Part shown: one piece after another, positions 44,514-53,330 of the stretch
Layout: each line of letters starts with the position of its first letter
Position numbering within the stretch: the stretch's first letter is position 1
DNA from: Bradyrhizobium commune
Lineage (GTDB): Bacteria > Pseudomonadota > Alphaproteobacteria > Rhizobiales > Xanthobacteraceae
Length of the DNA stretch: 64,000 nucleotides
Reading direction: 5' to 3'
Assembly (NCBI RefSeq): GCF_015624505.1
Contig: NZ_CP061379.1
Coordinates: 4,774,001 to 4,838,000 of the forward strand
The notes under the pieces: model-generated
Database searches by the model: none
What the model was told of the DNA's origin: nothing
The model's input: the letters and a program-made list of their open reading frames with translations, nothing else
Translations under genes and position numbers: made by a program

Positions 44514-47360
44514 GTGCCAGACACTAACGACCAGGACTCGGCCATTTCCTTTGGGGCCTTTCGGCTGTTCCCAAAGTTGCGGCTGCTGGAGAAGGATGGC
44601 GCTCCGCTTCACCTCGGCGGCCGCGCGCTCGACATCCTGGTCTTTCTCGCCGAACGGGCCGGCGAGGTCATCGACAAGAGGGAGTTGGTCAAACGGATCT
44701 GGGCCGACGTGAATGTCGACGAAGGCAGCCTGCGCTTTCACATCACGTCGCTGCGCAAGGCGTTGGGCGATGCCGGGGAAGGCGCCCGCTATATCGTCAA
44801 CGTACCCGGCCGTGGCTATTGTTTTACGGCCCCGCTGCTCCGCACCGCGACTGCGGACAGCAGATCCCCCGCCCCTGCCGCCTCATCGCGCTCGCTGCCC
44901 GCCCCGCTTGCGAGGATGATCGGACGCGATGACGCCGTCGAGAGGATTGCGACCGAGCTGTCGCTGCACCGCTTCGTCACCATCGTCGGCCCCGGTGGCA
45001 TCGGCAAGACGTCGGTCGCACTTGCAGTCGCGCATGCCCAGCTGGCGGGCTTCGATGGCCAGGTGTATTTCATCGATTTCGGCGCGCTGACGGACCCGCG
45101 GCTCGTCCCCGGCACGATCGCCGCGGCGCTTGGCCTCACCATCAATTCCGACGACCCGATGCCTGGGCTGCTGACGCTCCTGCGCGGTCGGCGAACGCTG
45201 CTGCTGTTCGACAGTTGCGAGCACATTCTCGACGAGCTCGCGCCGCTGGCGGAGCGTATCGTACGGGAAGCCCCCGAACTGCATGTTCTCGCCACCAGCC
45301 GAGAGTCCTTTCGAACCGAAGGTGAGCGCGTGCATCGGCTGTTTCCGCTGGATTGTCCGCCGCAGGGCGGCGGCGGGCTGAGCATGGCCGATATCCTGGC
45401 CTATCCGGCGAGCCAGCTTTTCGTCGAGCGTATTGCCGAGAGTCTCAGCGAATTCGAACTGAGCGAGGAGGACGCGCCGCTCGTCGCTGATATCTGCCGG
45501 CGCCTGGACGGTATTGCGCTCGCGATCGAGCTTGCCGCAGGACGGGTCAACGCCTACGGGATCGCCGGAACCGCCTCGCTGCTCGATAGCCGGTTCGCTC
45601 TCATGTGGCGGGGACGCCGCAGCGCTATCCCCCGGCACCAGACGTTGAGCGCCGCGCTCAGCTGGAGTTACGACCTGCTGCCGGCGGCCGAGAGCGCCAC
45701 GTTGCGCGGCTTGTCGGTGTTCGTCGGACCATTCACGCTGGAAGCGGCACTCGCCGTCGCCTCTTGTCAGGGCATCAACGAGGCGGAGGCCATCGACGCG
45801 ATCTCGAACCTGCTCTCGAAATCCCTGATCGCGACGTCTCCCGCGGAACGACGGCTGAGATACCGGCTGCTCGACACGACCCGCGCCTTCGTGGGCGACA
45901 AGCTCGTCGAGAGCGGTGAAGCGGCCCGCGTCGCGCGTGCCCACGCCGAATATTTCCGCGACTTCCTGCACGACATTTCCGTCAAATCCACGGGCATGCA
46001 GAGCACGGGCGGTTTCCTGCCCTATGCCGACCATCTGTCGAACGTCCGCGCCGCACTGACCTGGAGCTTTTCGGAAAGCGGCGACCGCTCAATCGGCGTG
46101 GACCTGGCGGCCTCGGCCGCGCAATTCTTCCTCGAGCTGACATTGCTGACGGAATGCTACCGGTGGACCCGGCAGGCGCTTGCGTCGGCCGATGCCGTCG
46201 CCGTCGACAGCCGCAAGGAAATGACATTGCAGGCCGCCCTCGGCGTGTCCGTGATGTTTACGCAAGGTAATACGGAAGGGGTCAGGTCGGCCTTCACGCG
46301 CAGCCTGCAACTGGCCCAGGAACTTGACGATTTGCACTGGCAGCTCTGGCTGTTGCGCGGACTGCACATCTACCTGACCCGGGTCGGAGATTTTCTCGGC
46401 GCGCTCGGAACCGGCGAACAGGGCGAAGCCGTCGCGCGCAAGCTGAACGACCCGACCAGCACCTTGAATGTCGAGTGGATGCTGGGCGTGGCGCACCACC
46501 TGATCGGCAATCAGGATAAGGCCGTCCAGTTCTGCGGCAGCGCGATGGTGCACAATCCAGGCTCGCAGCGGCTCAATATCGGGCATCTCGGTTATGACGA
46601 CCGTATCGTCGCGCTGGTCGCGCTGGCACGCGGGCTCTGGCTCAGCGGCCGGCCCGATCGTGCGATCGAGGCGGCCAGATATACCGTGCGGGAAGCCGAG
46701 TTGCTCGAGCAGCCTCTGACGCTCGGGATTTCCCTGATCTGGACCATCCACGTGTATCTGTGGGTCGGCGACTGGGCCAGTGCCGATAGCCTAATCGAGC
46801 GGCTGATCGATCATGCCGCACAGCATTTCCTCGGCCCCTATCATGCGGTCGGCATTGGCCAGAAGGGCGAGCTTCTCGTGCGCCGCGGCGACATCGCCGG
46901 CGGCATTGAACATCTGCGCCGCAGCCAGGCCACACTGTACGCAACGCGACACCGGATCATGACCACGGTGTTCGCGACGGCGCTAGCCGAGGGTTTGGCG
47001 GCCCAGAACCAGTCCGACGAGGCCTTGCGCACGATCGACGAGGCCATCGCCCAGATCGGCGATCATGGCGAATCCTTCGACATGCCCGAAATGCTTCGGG
47101 TCAAGGGCGATATCCTGGCGCAATCCGGCAGGGCGGCGGAGGCCGAAAGCTATTTCCGGCAATCGCTTGCCCAATCGCGCCGGCAATGTGCGCTCGGCTG
47201 GGAGCTGCGGGGAGCCATGAGCCTCGCCCGCCTCTGGCAACGGGCCGGACGGAAGCGCGACGCACAGACCCTGCTCGGTCCGCTCGTGGCGCAATATCAC
47301 GAGGGCCTGTCAAGCCGCGATCTGGTCGCAGCCAGGGAGCTGCTCGAGGCCCCGAATTAA
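44514..47360 (+). CDS. Winged-helix / STAND (NB-ARC) ATPase / TPR-like regulator, paralogue 2
   Basis: A 948-residue paralogue of the protein at 38742 with the same architecture. I place the start at GTG 44514 (PDTNDQDSAISFGAFRLFP) because it aligns with the start of the paralogue; an ATG 96 bases earlier would add an unrelated leader. The winged helix (~10-105) is nearly identical to paralogue 1. The ATPase has GPGGIGKTSVALAV and LLLFDSCEHILDELAPL. The C-terminal TPR-like half diverges strongly, suggesting different effectors but shared DNA sites. Confidence 0.88.
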   Translation: MPDTNDQDSAISFGAFRLFPKLRLLEKDGAPLHLGGRALDILVFLAERAGEVIDKRELVKRIWADVNVDEGSLRFHITSLRKALGDAGEGARYIVNVPGRGYCFTAPLLRTATADSRSPAPAASSRSLPAPLARMIGRDDAVERIATELSLHRFVTIVGPGGIGKTSVALAVAHAQLAGFDGQVYFIDFGALTDPRLVPGTIAAALGLTINSDDPMPGLLTLLRGRRTLLLFDSCEHILDELAPLAERIVREAPELHVLATSRESFRTEGERVHRLFPLDCPPQGGGGLSMADILAYPASQLFVERIAESLSEFELSEEDAPLVADICRRLDGIALAIELAAGRVNAYGIAGTASLLDSRFALMWRGRRSAIPRHQTLSAALSWSYDLLPAAESATLRGLSVFVGPFTLEAALAVASCQGINEAEAIDAISNLLSKSLIATSPAERRLRYRLLDTTRAFVGDKLVESGEAARVARAHAEYFRDFLHDISVKSTGMQSTGGFLPYADHLSNVRAALTWSFSESGDRSIGVDLAASAAQFFLELTLLTECYRWTRQALASADAVAVDSRKEMTLQAALGVSVMFTQGNTEGVRSAFTRSLQLAQELDDLHWQLWLLRGLHIYLTRVGDFLGALGTGEQGEAVARKLNDPTSTLNVEWMLGVAHHLIGNQDKAVQFCGSAMVHNPGSQRLNIGHLGYDDRIVALVALARGLWLSGRPDRAIEAARYTVREAELLEQPLTLGISLIWTIHVYLWVGDWASADSLIERLIDHAAQHFLGPYHAVGIGQKGELLVRRGDIAGGIEHLRRSQATLYATRHRIMTTVFATALAEGLAAQNQSDEALRTIDEAIAQIGDHGESFDMPEMLRVKGDILAQSGRAAEAESYFRQSLAQSRRQCALGWELRGAMSLARLWQRAGRKRDAQTLLGPLVAQYHEGLSSRDLVAARELLEAPN

Positions 47361-47400
47361 GAGCATCTTCAACGGGATACCGTAAGATCAGGCTCTCGCA

Positions 47401-47420
47401 ACTCCTAACAACTTCTAACA
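47401..47420 (+). promoter_or_regulatory. Tandem decamer ACTCCTAACA/ACTTCTAACA
   Basis: Two adjacent 10-mers, 9 of 10 identical, with CTAACA at 47405 and 47415. They lie 47-66 bases before the gene at 47467. Direct repeats phased by about one helical turn are the usual binding sites of OmpR/PhoB-type winged helices, the domain carried by the regulator encoded just upstream. Confidence 0.5.
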
Positions 47421-47466
47421 CGCCAATCAGCACGCGTCCCGCCATGGTGATCCCCATTCATGGTGG

Positions 47467-48186
47467 ATGCAGCGAGACATGGCACTTCTTGACGATGCGA
47501 TTGACGCCTGTGGGGGCTTAGCCCGCTGGAACAGTCTGAACCGGTTCACGCTGCATCTGTCCGTTGGCGGTACGTTGTTCTCCGATGCCGGACACGCCCG
47601 CGAGTTCAAGGATGTGACCGCCGAGGGATCGACGCGGACGCAATCCGTTCGCTTCACCGGCATTACCGGCGGCGAACAGTCCGGCGCCTTTCAGCCGGAC
47701 GCCATCACGATCGAGAGCCTGGATGGCCAGGTGTTGCGGACCTGGCACGACCCGAGCCTCGCCTTCCCCACCAACGGCGCGCATGCGCTGGCCGACGAAC
47801 TGCATCTGGTCTTCTTCTGTGGAGTCGCGATCTGGAATTATCTCACGACGCCGTTCCTCCTCGCCCATCCCGACGTCGTGGTGGAGGAGCTCGAACCGTG
47901 GCAGGAGCACACTGAGGCCTGGCGGCGTCTTCGTGCGCAATTCCCGCCGAGCCTCATCACCCTTGCGTCCGAGCAAGTCTTCTATTTCGACGAGAACGCC
48001 TTACAGAGGCGGGCCGATCATGATCTCCTCGGCACGCATGTCGCGCACTATTCGTGGGCCCACGAGGACTTCGGCGGCATCGTGGTGCCAACCTTGCGGC
48101 GCTCGCAGACGCTGGGGCCTGACGGAACCGTGATCGCCAAGCCCGTGCTGGTTGATGTCGAGATCTTCGATGCCGTCTTCGAGTAG
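47467..48186 (+). CDS. Hypothetical protein of unknown function
   Basis: A 239-residue soluble protein. The start LLDDAIDACGGLARWNSLNRF resembles the N-terminus of several uncharacterised proteins in rhizobia and mycobacteria, followed by alternating beta-type segments (FTLHLSVGG, RTQSVRFTGITGG, SGAFQPDAITIES) that suggest an LppX/LolA-like or similar barrel-half fold. There is no signal peptide. ATG 47467 or 47479 may be used. It lies right after regulator 2 and has the phased CTAACA repeats in its promoter, so it may be a direct target. Confidence 0.8.
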   Translation: MQRDMALLDDAIDACGGLARWNSLNRFTLHLSVGGTLFSDAGHAREFKDVTAEGSTRTQSVRFTGITGGEQSGAFQPDAITIESLDGQVLRTWHDPSLAFPTNGAHALADELHLVFFCGVAIWNYLTTPFLLAHPDVVVEELEPWQEHTEAWRRLRAQFPPSLITLASEQVFYFDENALQRRADHDLLGTHVAHYSWAHEDFGGIVVPTLRRSQTLGPDGTVIAKPVLVDVEIFDAVFE

Positions 48187-48314
48187 CGGCGTTAAAGGGC
48201 CGGCCGCGCGGGCCGCGTCCTGGCGAAAGCTCGGATTCAGGTAAACACCTGACAATTCGAATAAAACCCAGTCTGCTGCGACCGGCCGTCGCACCCTGTG
48301 CGCCTCCACATAAT

Positions 48315-48340
48315 CTAACAGATCCTAATCACCCCTAACG
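48315..48340 (+). promoter_or_regulatory. Triple phased CTAA repeat before the AraC gene
   Basis: CTAACA (48315), CTAATC (48325) and CTAACG (48335) recur every 10 bases, 97-122 bases before the AraC-type gene. The pattern matches the tandem decamer before the gene at 47467 and is a candidate site for the PhoB-type winged-helix regulators. Confidence 0.5.
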
Positions 48341-48436
48341 GGCTTCCCGGCCCGCTCACGCTTATCCTCTCAGCATAGCCAGGTTGCGAGCTCACCGGCC
48401 GTCGCGGATGGCCGCGAAGCTCAGAGGGGATGAACG

Positions 48437-49429
48437 ATGTTGATCGAATTGCAGACGGGCCACGCCCGAATTAATCTTCCGGCTCGCCCGCAGGATCACG
48501 AGGTCTCTCACGCAGCCCTGGCGATTCCCCGGGAAGGCAGTTGGCGTCACATCGCTTGCAGCTCCGAGGCCACGACGGAGGACATCACGATCTCACGATG
48601 GGAAGATTCGCGAGCCTCCGGGAGCCACGCAGCGATCACGCCCCATGATCGATATTTCGTCGGCATCGCCTTGAAGACCACGCGCGCGAAGCTGACCAGG
48701 GAACGTCAGGTCATTTTCGACGGCGTCATGCCGTCGGGAACGTTCTATGTCAGCGCGCCATCGAGACAGCTGAGCGCACAGTTCGAGGCGCCGTGCGCCT
48801 TTCTCCATCTCCACATATCAGCTGACTATTTCCCGGCTCGATGGTCGCCAGGTGCGGCCGAAGAGCTCGATGACCTCATCGCGCTGCGCGATCCGCTGAC
48901 CGCAGGGTTGGCCAAGGCCCTCGCCGAGCAAGGCGACGCCGCGGGCCACCAATTCGCCCGCTGCATCGGCCAGATCCTGGCGATGCATCTGATCCGGCCG
49001 GAATTGCCACGCGCCAAGGTCAACGCCTTGCCGAAATGGCGGCTGCGGCGCGTCGAACAGCATGTCGCCGCCCATTTCGAGCGCAGTATCAGCCTGTCCG
49101 AACTCGCCAGCGTTGCCGGCCTGTCCAGGATGCATTTTGCGGCACAGTTCCGCGCAGCGACTGGATACCGGCCTCGCGAATATCTGCTCAATTATCGGAT
49201 CGAGCACGCGCAGTCGCTGTTGACGACGACCGAAAGGCCGCTGGCCGAGATCGCTCTCGCCGTTGGCTTTAGCACGCAAGCGCACTTTTCGACCGTCTTC
49301 AAGCGTATCAGCGGCCAGACGCCGGCGCGTTGGCGCGCCGCCAGCAAGGCCGAACGGCCGGACATTGACATGCTCTCGCGTCGCCGTCCGTCTACGGACG
49401 GGGACTGGATCGCCAAGACCGCCGCATGA
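48437..49429 (+). CDS. AraC-family transcriptional regulator
   Basis: A 330-residue regulator. The C-terminal ~100 residues form the double helix-turn-helix: SLSELASVAGLSRMHFAAQF and PLAEIALAVGFSTQAHFSTVFKR. The N-terminal ~200 residues are a divergent ligand domain with beta segments (PSGTFYVSAPSRQLSAQF). It ends 130 bases before a perfect intrinsic terminator and has phased CTAA repeats upstream. The target genes are unknown. Confidence 0.92.
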   Translation: MLIELQTGHARINLPARPQDHEVSHAALAIPREGSWRHIACSSEATTEDITISRWEDSRASGSHAAITPHDRYFVGIALKTTRAKLTRERQVIFDGVMPSGTFYVSAPSRQLSAQFEAPCAFLHLHISADYFPARWSPGAAEELDDLIALRDPLTAGLAKALAEQGDAAGHQFARCIGQILAMHLIRPELPRAKVNALPKWRLRRVEQHVAAHFERSISLSELASVAGLSRMHFAAQFRAATGYRPREYLLNYRIEHAQSLLTTTERPLAEIALAVGFSTQAHFSTVFKRISGQTPARWRAASKAERPDIDMLSRRRPSTDGDWIAKTAA

Positions 49430-49558
49430 CGCATCCGAAACAGCGAGCAACAGAGATCACGAAATATGCGCCTGATCCGATCTCCGACGCCTTTAGCGTA
49501 AGTGCCCTGCCACTTGCGCCGGCTCGAGCCCTCTTCCTCCCGGGCATGCGAGCCTCTC

Positions 49559-49598
49559 GGGGCCGTCCTGCGCCCACACAGGACGGCCCCATTTTTTT
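49559..49598 (+). terminator. Intrinsic terminator after the AraC gene
   Basis: A perfect 12-bp stem, GGGGCCGTCCTG (49559-49570) and CAGGACGGCCCC (49579-49590), with an 8-base loop, then a run of seven T (49592-49598). The T-run orientation shows it ends plus-strand transcription from the AraC gene. Confidence 0.9.
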
Positions 49599-49665
49599 GC
49601 CGCTGGGTTCGCTCTCGACCGCAAGATTCGTCGCAGAGTTCTCGGTCGCGAGCACCATGAAGAGG

Positions 49666-49842
49666 TCAGGCATCTTGTAGGTCTTGTTGGCGAAGATCGG
49701 GCGGCGGGAGTGCCTTCAGCACCTGCGCAAGTGCGTCGGACGCCAGCGCGGCTGCCGCGACCAGCGAGGACGTTCCCAGAAGCAGGTTGCGTCGGTCGAG
49801 CGTCTGCCTCGATGCGGCATCCGTCTCGATTGCATCACTCAT
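49666..49842 (-). pseudogene. Truncated Tat-signal gene after the formylglycine-generating enzyme
   Basis: A 58-codon reading frame starting 9 bases after the FGE stop. It begins MSDAIETDAASRQ and then carries a twin-arginine signal, LDRRNLLLGTSSLVAAAALA, with a cut site near ALAQ, but ends 16 codons later. Dropping one base near 49699 keeps a frame open past the stop (IFANKTYKMPDLFMVLATEN), which suggests a frameshift, and that frame soon runs into the plus-strand terminator. It looks like the 5' remnant of an exported enzyme, perhaps a sulfatase that the FGE once matured. The identity of the lost protein is inference. Confidence 0.55.
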
Positions 49843-49851
49843 TCGATACTT

Positions 49852-50859
49852 CTACGTCACGGAATGCACTGGCGACGGTTGAGCGCTGCGCGACCTCACC
49901 ACGCACCTGAATCCGACGTGACTGGTCGATGTATCGACCGGCTCGGCGTGGCGTGCGGCTGGACGGTAACGGCGGCAATAATTCGGCGCGCAGAGATGCG
50001 AGCCGCCCTTCAAGACTTTACGTGGGATCTGGATGTTGGGTTGACATGGGTCGAAGCTCGCCTCCTCACGGCCGCCACGCGGATTTTGCGGAATGCAGCA
50101 GGGCTTCGCGACGTCTGCGACACGCCGCGCCGACCACCAGTCTCCGGTCCATTCCCAGACATTGCCGATCATGTCGTAGAGGCCGTAGCCGTTCGGCGGG
50201 AAGGCCATGACTGGCGAGGTGCGCTCGAATCCATCCTCGCCGAGATTCTGGACGGGAAAATTGCCCTGCCAGATGTTGGCCATGTGCTTGCCACCCGGCA
50301 TCAGCGCATCGCCCCACGCGAACTCCTCGCCCTCGAGACCACCGCGCGCTGCGAATTCCCATTCCGCCTCGGTCGGCAGATCCTTGCCGGCCCAGCGCGC
50401 ATAGGCCGCCGCATCACTAAAGGAAACATGCACGACCGGGTGATCGTCGAGGCCCTTGATGTTGGTGCCGGGGCCATAAGGATGCCGCCAATTGGCACCG
50501 CGCATGAAGCTCCACCACTGGCTCCAATCGCGCAGATCGGTGATCCGTGGCAACGGCGAGAACACCAGCGAACCTGCGTACAACATCTCCTTCAGCGCGC
50601 CGGGATAGTCCTTGGGATCGGGGACGATCTGCGCCTCGGTGACATGACCCGTGGCGTTCACGAATTGCTTGAATTGCCGGTTCGTCACTGGCGTACGGTC
50701 GATCCAGAAACCGTCCACGGAGACCCGATGGCTCGGCGCTTCCTCGGGATAATGATGATCGGATCCCATGCGAAACGTGCCGCCTGGAATGAAGACCATC
50801 TCGCCGGTCTTCGCATCATCCGGCAACCATTCTCGGTGATCCAGGTCCGCCCGCAGCAT
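49852..50859 (-). CDS. Formylglycine-generating enzyme (SUMF1-type sulfatase activator)
   Basis: A 335-residue FGE-sulfatase domain protein. It starts with MVFIPGGTFRMGSD, has DRTPVTNRQFKQFV and PVVHVSFSDAAAYARWAGKDLPTEAEWE, and near the end GNVWEWTGDWW. The copper-binding active-site pair Cys290/Cys295 is present in GGSHLCAPNYCRRYRP with the spacing of the human enzyme (Cys336/Cys341). It should therefore be a genuine aerobic FGE that converts a sulfatase Cys to formylglycine, not just a fold relative. No intact sulfatase gene is seen in the window. Confidence 0.93.
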   Translation of the reverse strand: MLRADLDHREWLPDDAKTGEMVFIPGGTFRMGSDHHYPEEAPSHRVSVDGFWIDRTPVTNRQFKQFVNATGHVTEAQIVPDPKDYPGALKEMLYAGSLVFSPLPRITDLRDWSQWWSFMRGANWRHPYGPGTNIKGLDDHPVVHVSFSDAAAYARWAGKDLPTEAEWEFAARGGLEGEEFAWGDALMPGGKHMANIWQGNFPVQNLGEDGFERTSPVMAFPPNGYGLYDMIGNVWEWTGDWWSARRVADVAKPCCIPQNPRGGREEASFDPCQPNIQIPRKVLKGGSHLCAPNYCRRYRPAARHAEPVDTSTSHVGFRCVVRSRSAQPSPVHSVT

Positions 50860-51366
50860 GGTGGAAACTCCGATACGCGCACTCCACCGAATGCTACGGC
50901 GCGGACGTCAGAGGCCGTCGATGACAGCGAATTGCCTGGTGCGTTGGGCGCATTTGTCTGGTCCTTTCTTCTTGGCGCCGATGGCAGAGATGCAGTTAGT
51001 AGGTTGCGTCAACATCTCTCCCTTTTTTTAGGCGCACTTTTTAAGGCACGCGGCAAAACCACGCCACGTGCGCTTCGCCATCCGCAAAGCGCTTCCAAAT
51101 CATATCGCTTAGGTTGCAGACGGTATCCGAAGATTGGACGGCTGTGATGTGCATTTTGTGCCAATAGACCCGTGTGGCGCGTGAGGCCTAACGACCCATG
51201 CGGTAAATCCTCTAGCCACGATGCTATGTGGCAAATATGTCGCCTCAAATTCGATGATGATTTGCCTCAAAGCGCGAAGTCAGCTTGTCGCTGCCACTTC
51301 GCGTTGTGGTGGTATTTCGCTGCCGGATGCCGCAGAATAGTCGCGCTTTAGTAACAGGGTACAGCC
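50860..51366. other. Divergent intergenic stretch, lower GC
   Basis: 507 bases between the FGE gene (minus) and an AraC gene (plus). It is visibly more AT-rich from about 51000 to 51350. Short frames lack start context or similarity. It presumably holds both promoters; no specific site, terminator or RNA could be supported. Confidence 0.5.
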
Positions 51367-52338
51367 ATGGGGCAATTCCTGCTGGTTGATTCGCGGAAGC
51401 TGGACGGCTTCGAAGGTCTTCACCAGGCCGTCCATGGCTCTCACGTCGACGTCATGCAACTCGGACGCGGGCGGCTGCGTGGCACATTATCCCATATCGG
51501 CATCGGCGATTTCTCGCTCAGCATCGGCAGCTTCAACGTCGGCATGCGTACGCAGCGCGTTTCCAGCGACGACAAGCTGATCATCGGAATGCTGCTGGCG
51601 GCCGAACAGCGTGTCGCTCATTGGTCGTTCGACATGCAGCTCAACGACGTGCTCGTGATTCCGCCGCTGCTCGAGCATGACGGGGTCTTTCACGGCGGGT
51701 CCGCCTACGCTGCCATGCGCTTCGATCTCGGCGAAGTCGCATCGCTGTTCGGCGGTGAAGCTAGGCTGAGCGATCCGGACACATGGCGCGGCCGCGGACA
51801 TTACCGGGCGGATCCCGCAACCGGATCGATGGCCTCACGCCGCCTGGTGCGGATCATGTCGCATCTAAGCAGCCACAGGCACGGCCTGACGCCATCGACC
51901 GCCGATTTCTGGAAACGATCGATCGTCGAATGCATGACGGAGAACGTCATATCGTCCCTGCCGCCCGACGACGCTGGATGGCTGCCTTCCGCAAGACGCC
52001 TGATCCGCAGGGTCGAGGAGTATCTGCACGAGGCCGGTACGCGCCCGGTGCACGTTTCGGAGATCTGTGCCGCGCTCAGCGTGTCACGGCGTACCTTGCA
52101 TCGCGCCTTCCAAGAGGTGTTCGGCCTCGGCCCGGTCAGCTTCCTGCGGCACAAGCGCCTATGCACCATCCACTCGATCCTGCGCGATAGTGTCCCGGGC
52201 TCGACCACCGTGGCGGCGGTGGCCATGCAGCAGGGCTTCTATGAGCTCGGGCGTTTTGCGCAGTACTATGCGACGATGTTTGGTGAGCGCCCTTCCCAGA
52301 CATTGGGATTTGGGTCATCGCCCGATGTCAAGCGATGA
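51367..52338 (+). CDS. AraC-family transcriptional regulator
   Basis: A 323-residue regulator. The C-terminal helix-turn-helix region has RPVHVSEICAALSVSRRTLHRAFQ and the second motif AVAMQQGFYELGRFAQYYATMFGERPSQTL. The N-terminal domain resembles the AraC-binding-like domains of quinolinate/ethanolamine-type (EutR-like) regulators, with DVMQLGRGRLRGTL. It is divergent from the FGE gene and ends near the fragment of a peptide-binding protein gene; the target is unknown. Confidence 0.9.
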   Translation: MGQFLLVDSRKLDGFEGLHQAVHGSHVDVMQLGRGRLRGTLSHIGIGDFSLSIGSFNVGMRTQRVSSDDKLIIGMLLAAEQRVAHWSFDMQLNDVLVIPPLLEHDGVFHGGSAYAAMRFDLGEVASLFGGEARLSDPDTWRGRGHYRADPATGSMASRRLVRIMSHLSSHRHGLTPSTADFWKRSIVECMTENVISSLPPDDAGWLPSARRLIRRVEEYLHEAGTRPVHVSEICAALSVSRRTLHRAFQEVFGLGPVSFLRHKRLCTIHSILRDSVPGSTTVAAVAMQQGFYELGRFAQYYATMFGERPSQTLGFGSSPDVKR

Positions 52339-52403
52339 AGCGGCGGACGAATAGTTGAGATCGCCACCGCAAACGTCAGGCAGGACAATTCAAGAGCGCG
52401 TCC

Positions 52404-52600
52404 GGGGCGGGGCCAGCCGGATTTTGGGTCGAGGAAGCGCTCCCAGGTCCAGACCACCTCGCGCGAGGTCAGGGGCGCGCCATCGTGGAAGGTCACGCCC
52501 TCGCGCAGCGTAAAGGTGCAGGTGCGCCCATCCGCCGAGGTCTCGATCGTCTTGGCCAACATCGGAGAGACGGTACCGTCACCGCGCCAGGCGACGAGAC
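52404..52600 (-). pseudogene. Fragment of a family 5 peptide-binding protein gene
   Basis: About 65 codons with clear similarity to the N-terminal part of DppA-type proteins: LVAWRGDGTVSPMLAKTIET, then FTLREGVTFHDGAPLTSREV and WERFLDPKSGWP. Both ends stop abruptly, with no signal peptide, start codon or remaining ~450 residues. It differs from the intact homologues at 57199 and 62517, so it is the relic of another peptide-importer gene and not a copy of these. Confidence 0.75.
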
Positions 52601-52675
52601 CAGATCGGCGACATCTTCGCCGCCATCCGCCGCGCCCTGACTGCCATCGGCTAGCGGCCGACGGGGGCGCAACCG

Positions 52676-53173
52676 TCACTTCGAGTCTTTGTTCAGCTCG
52701 ATCGCAACCTGTGAAACCCAGGCGCCCGGCGCATCCATGACAAACGACTGGTGCGTGCCTTTGGTCCGGATCGTCACCAGTGCTGCGACCGTGTTGCCTT
52801 CGATCCTGGCCTCGATCAGTCCGTCCTCCACGCTCGATCCGTAGATCTTGCCGCCCTGGCGGTATTCGCTCTCGAACCAGTTCCCCGAGAAATCCGTCCC
52901 GTTCTGCTCGATATTGGCGGACAGGATCATCTTGTAGGCCTCACTCGCACATTTCAGATCCAGAGTGAGCGAGCGGCCCGGCTTCGTGACATTGTAGGCA
53001 ACCTTGCAACGCACCCTCTCGTTCTGACCATCCTTGGGTTTCATCGACCCTGTCCCGGACCACGAGCCGGCCAAAGCGTCCAATGTCGCCTCGGCGGGGA
53101 ACGCGCCCAGCGCCACCAGCGCGAAGCAGGCGGCAGCAAGGCTCGTTTGTGTCACGGACAACTTCAAGGACAT
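52676..53173 (-). CDS. Small exported hypothetical protein
   Basis: A 165-residue protein from ATG 53173 with a Sec signal peptide (LSVTQTSLAAACFALVALGA, cut near AEA). The mature part begins LDALAGSWSGTGSMKPKDG and contains VRCKVAYNVTKPG and NGTDFSGNWFESEYRQGG, a beta-rich pattern like small lipocalin-type or calycin-like periplasmic proteins of rhizobia. Two cysteines (in VRCKV and KCASE) could form a disulfide. No function is known. A longer upstream frame is not supported. Confidence 0.85.
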   Translation of the reverse strand: MSLKLSVTQTSLAAACFALVALGAFPAEATLDALAGSWSGTGSMKPKDGQNERVRCKVAYNVTKPGRSLTLDLKCASEAYKMILSANIEQNGTDFSGNWFESEYRQGGKIYGSSVEDGLIEARIEGNTVAALVTIRTKGTHQSFVMDAPGAWVSQVAIELNKDSK

Positions 53174-53330
53174 CGCGGCAATCTCCGATTGATACGTTTG
53201 GACCGATCTTACCTGCGGCGAGCCGATCAAATTTTGGCGAACATGTTGGGATATGTTGCAGCGTGTGACTGAAGCCCGCAGCCCCGCGCATGCGCTAGTG
53301 CGCGCTCGACCGCGACGATGGTTTGAGGCC

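Noticed and set aside
38742..47360. Reading the two STAND proteins as anti-phage (Avs-like) defence
   Set aside because: Both start with a PhoB-type winged helix and lack an effector nuclease or protease domain, so a transcription regulator role fits better.
49426..49680. An 84-codon frame after the AraC gene
   Set aside because: It contains the intrinsic terminator and has no similarity or ribosome site.
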